This document shows, piece after piece, positions 4,997-6,165 of a DNA stretch of 6,165 nt. The translations under genes and the position numbers were made by a program. The number at the start of each line of letters is the position of its first letter. Positions within the stretch are counted from its first letter, which is position 1. The notes under the pieces were generated by a model that searched no databases, was not told the DNA's origin, and saw nothing but the letters and a program-made list of their open reading frames with translations. This stretch comes from Syntrophomonadaceae bacterium (GTDB taxonomy: Bacteria; Bacillota; Syntrophomonadia; Syntrophomonadales; Syntrophomonadaceae), in contig JAQUGU010000103.1 of assembly GCA_028683995.1 (NCBI GenBank), positions 1 to 6,165 on the forward strand. The letters run 5' to 3'.

Positions 4997-6165
4997 ATGG
5001 CAATATCAGAGAGGTCGATTAAAACCAAGACATACCAATCATGGAAGGATGAGTACAGTAGTAAGTTGCGTAGCGCTGAAGATCTAGCGGCTATGATCAA
5101 GAGTGGTGATGTTATCCTGGAACCTGGTGGTATTAACATACCCCACGACTTTCACGTGGCTCTTTCCAGGCGGGTGCAAGAATTGAACAATGTTACTATA
5201 TGTCTCGGGTTAGCCTTAAAACTCTATGATTTTATGCAGCCGCAATTTAAACAGAATATTCATATTGAAACACCTTTTGTTGGACCAGTGGAAAGAATGC
5301 TAATTGAATGGGGAACTGCATCGTATGTTCCTCAGCACTTGAATCAACTGGGTGTTTGGCAGGCTGAAAAAAAACCAAACGTGGCAGCAATGGTAGTAAC
5401 TCCACCAAATGAAAACGGGTTTTTCAACCGTTCCTGTTTCGGTGGGTTAGTTCCAAGAGATGCTATTGCCGAAGCAGATGTGGTTATGGTGGAAGTAAAT
5501 CCTAAAACCCCATGGTTAGAAGGAGAAGACCTCCAAATTCACATTTCTGAAATCGATTATATCTGCGAAAGCGATACTGACCTGGTAGAAATACCCGATA
5601 TTCCAATTACCGAGGTTGAACGACAAATAGCGGCCTACATTACCGATATGATACCTGACGGTTCCACTATTCAGCTGGGTCTGGGCGGTCTGGCCAATGC
5701 CATCGGTTATTTTTTGTTGGATAAAAAGGATTTAGGCGTTCATACCGAGGTAGTACAAAAGTCATTTATGGACTTAATGAAAGCTGGAGTAATAAACGGT
5801 TCCCGTAAGAACTTTAATCCGGGCAAGGTACTGGCTACTTTTTGTGTGGGGGATAAGGAATTATGGGATTACGTAGATCATAATTCGGATTTTCTGTTTA
5901 CCGAAGTGGCATTCAATAATGACCCTCAAGTAATAGGGAAAAACGATAACCTGATATCAATCAATAACGCATTATGCATGGACTTGACTGGGCAGGTAGG
6001 ATCAGAGTCAATTCGCCATCGCCAGTATAGTGGGACTGGAGGGCAAATGAATTTTCTACAGGGTGCGGCTCTGTCTCAGGGTGGTAAAGGTATTATTGCG
6101 CTTAACTCAACCTGGAAGGATAAAGAAGGAAATCTACGGTCAAGCATAATCCCTTTCATGCCTCC
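4997..6165 (+). CDS. Acetyl-CoA hydrolase/transferase family CoA-transferase (4-hydroxybutyrate or butyryl-CoA:acetate type), 3' truncated
   Basis: The first 389 codons are present and the frame stays open to the right edge; relatives are usually about 430-450 residues, so roughly 50 are missing. The ATG follows a very strong GGGGGAGG (4982-4989) at 7 bases. These cytoplasmic enzymes move CoA between acyl-CoA and a free acid such as acetate through a glutamyl-CoA intermediate. The glycine-rich stretch QLGLGGLANAIG (226-237) leads to GVHTE (247-251), whose Glu251 sits where the catalytic glutamate is expected. NPGKVLATFCVG (269-280) and SGTGGQMNFLQGA (near 345-357) are further family landmarks. 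After Glu251 the sequence reads VVQKSF, where many relatives, as I recall them, have M-x-S-D-G. The preferred acid (butyrate, 4-hydroxybutyrate or another) cannot be read from sequence. Expression should depend on sigma-54 and the upstream PAS-type activator. Confidence 0.88.
   Translation, partial: MAISERSIKTKTYQSWKDEYSSKLRSAEDLAAMIKSGDVILEPGGINIPHDFHVALSRRVQELNNVTICLGLALKLYDFMQPQFKQNIHIETPFVGPVERMLIEWGTASYVPQHLNQLGVWQAEKKPNVAAMVVTPPNENGFFNRSCFGGLVPRDAIAEADVVMVEVNPKTPWLEGEDLQIHISEIDYICESDTDLVEIPDIPITEVERQIAAYITDMIPDGSTIQLGLGGLANAIGYFLLDKKDLGVHTEVVQKSFMDLMKAGVINGSRKNFNPGKVLATFCVGDKELWDYVDHNSDFLFTEVAFNNDPQVIGKNDNLISINNALCMDLTGQVGSESIRHRQYSGTGGQMNFLQGAALSQGGKGIIALNSTWKDKEGNLRSSIIPFMP

Noticed and set aside
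4879..5139. 86-codon minus-strand ORF
   Set aside because: It runs antisense across the sigma-54 promoter and the start of the CoA-transferase; both plus-strand features are much better supported.

Overview
The window looks like chromosomal DNA of an anaerobic, low-to-mid G+C Bacillota. The Shine-Dalgarno sequences are strong and AG-rich. An HdrC-like iron-sulfur protein, a sigma-54 activator and a butyrate/4-hydroxybutyrate-type CoA-transferase lie close together, as I would expect in a Syntrophomonas-like syntrophic fatty-acid oxidiser or a related clostridium. The lineage is inferred from gene content only; no rRNA or other marker is present.

Layout, left to right. (1) Positions 1-108, minus strand: the first 36 codons of an HdrC-like 4Fe-4S protein, cut by the window edge. 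(2) Positions 109-495: a divergent intergenic region with a plausible promoter for each side and two clear inverted repeats. One repeat (474-489) overlaps the ribosome binding site of the next gene. (3) Positions 496-1782, plus strand: a seven-helix membrane protein with a C-terminal HD-GYP domain, a predicted c-di-GMP phosphodiesterase. (4) Positions 1786-2967, minus strand: a 12-helix MFS drug-efflux-type transporter, convergent with the HD-GYP gene and only 3 bases from it. (5) Positions 2968-3400: mostly non-coding, with weak dyads and one doubtful 38-codon ORF. (6) Positions 3401-4786, plus strand: a PAS/AAA+/Fis-type sigma-54 activator. (7) Positions 4787-4996: a compact regulatory region. 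(8) Position 4997 to the right edge, plus strand: a CoA-transferase lacking only its C-terminus.

The most coherent unit is the right-hand third. The activator gene is followed by an inverted-repeat site (TGGACT/AGTCCA) at activator-binding distance, a near-consensus -24/-12 promoter, and then the CoA-transferase. This reads as a self-contained switch in which a PAS-sensed signal turns on CoA-transferase transcription by sigma-54 RNA polymerase. The CoA-transferase Shine-Dalgarno (4982-4989) also has an exact 8-base complement at 4930-4937, upstream of the predicted sigma-54 start site. Transcripts reading through from the activator gene could therefore fold and hide the ribosome binding site, while transcripts from the sigma-54 promoter would lack the masking strand. 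This is the least ordinary feature in the window. It is a hypothesis from sequence alone.

No tRNA, rRNA, CRISPR array, insertion sequence, recognisable riboswitch or convincing intrinsic terminator was found.
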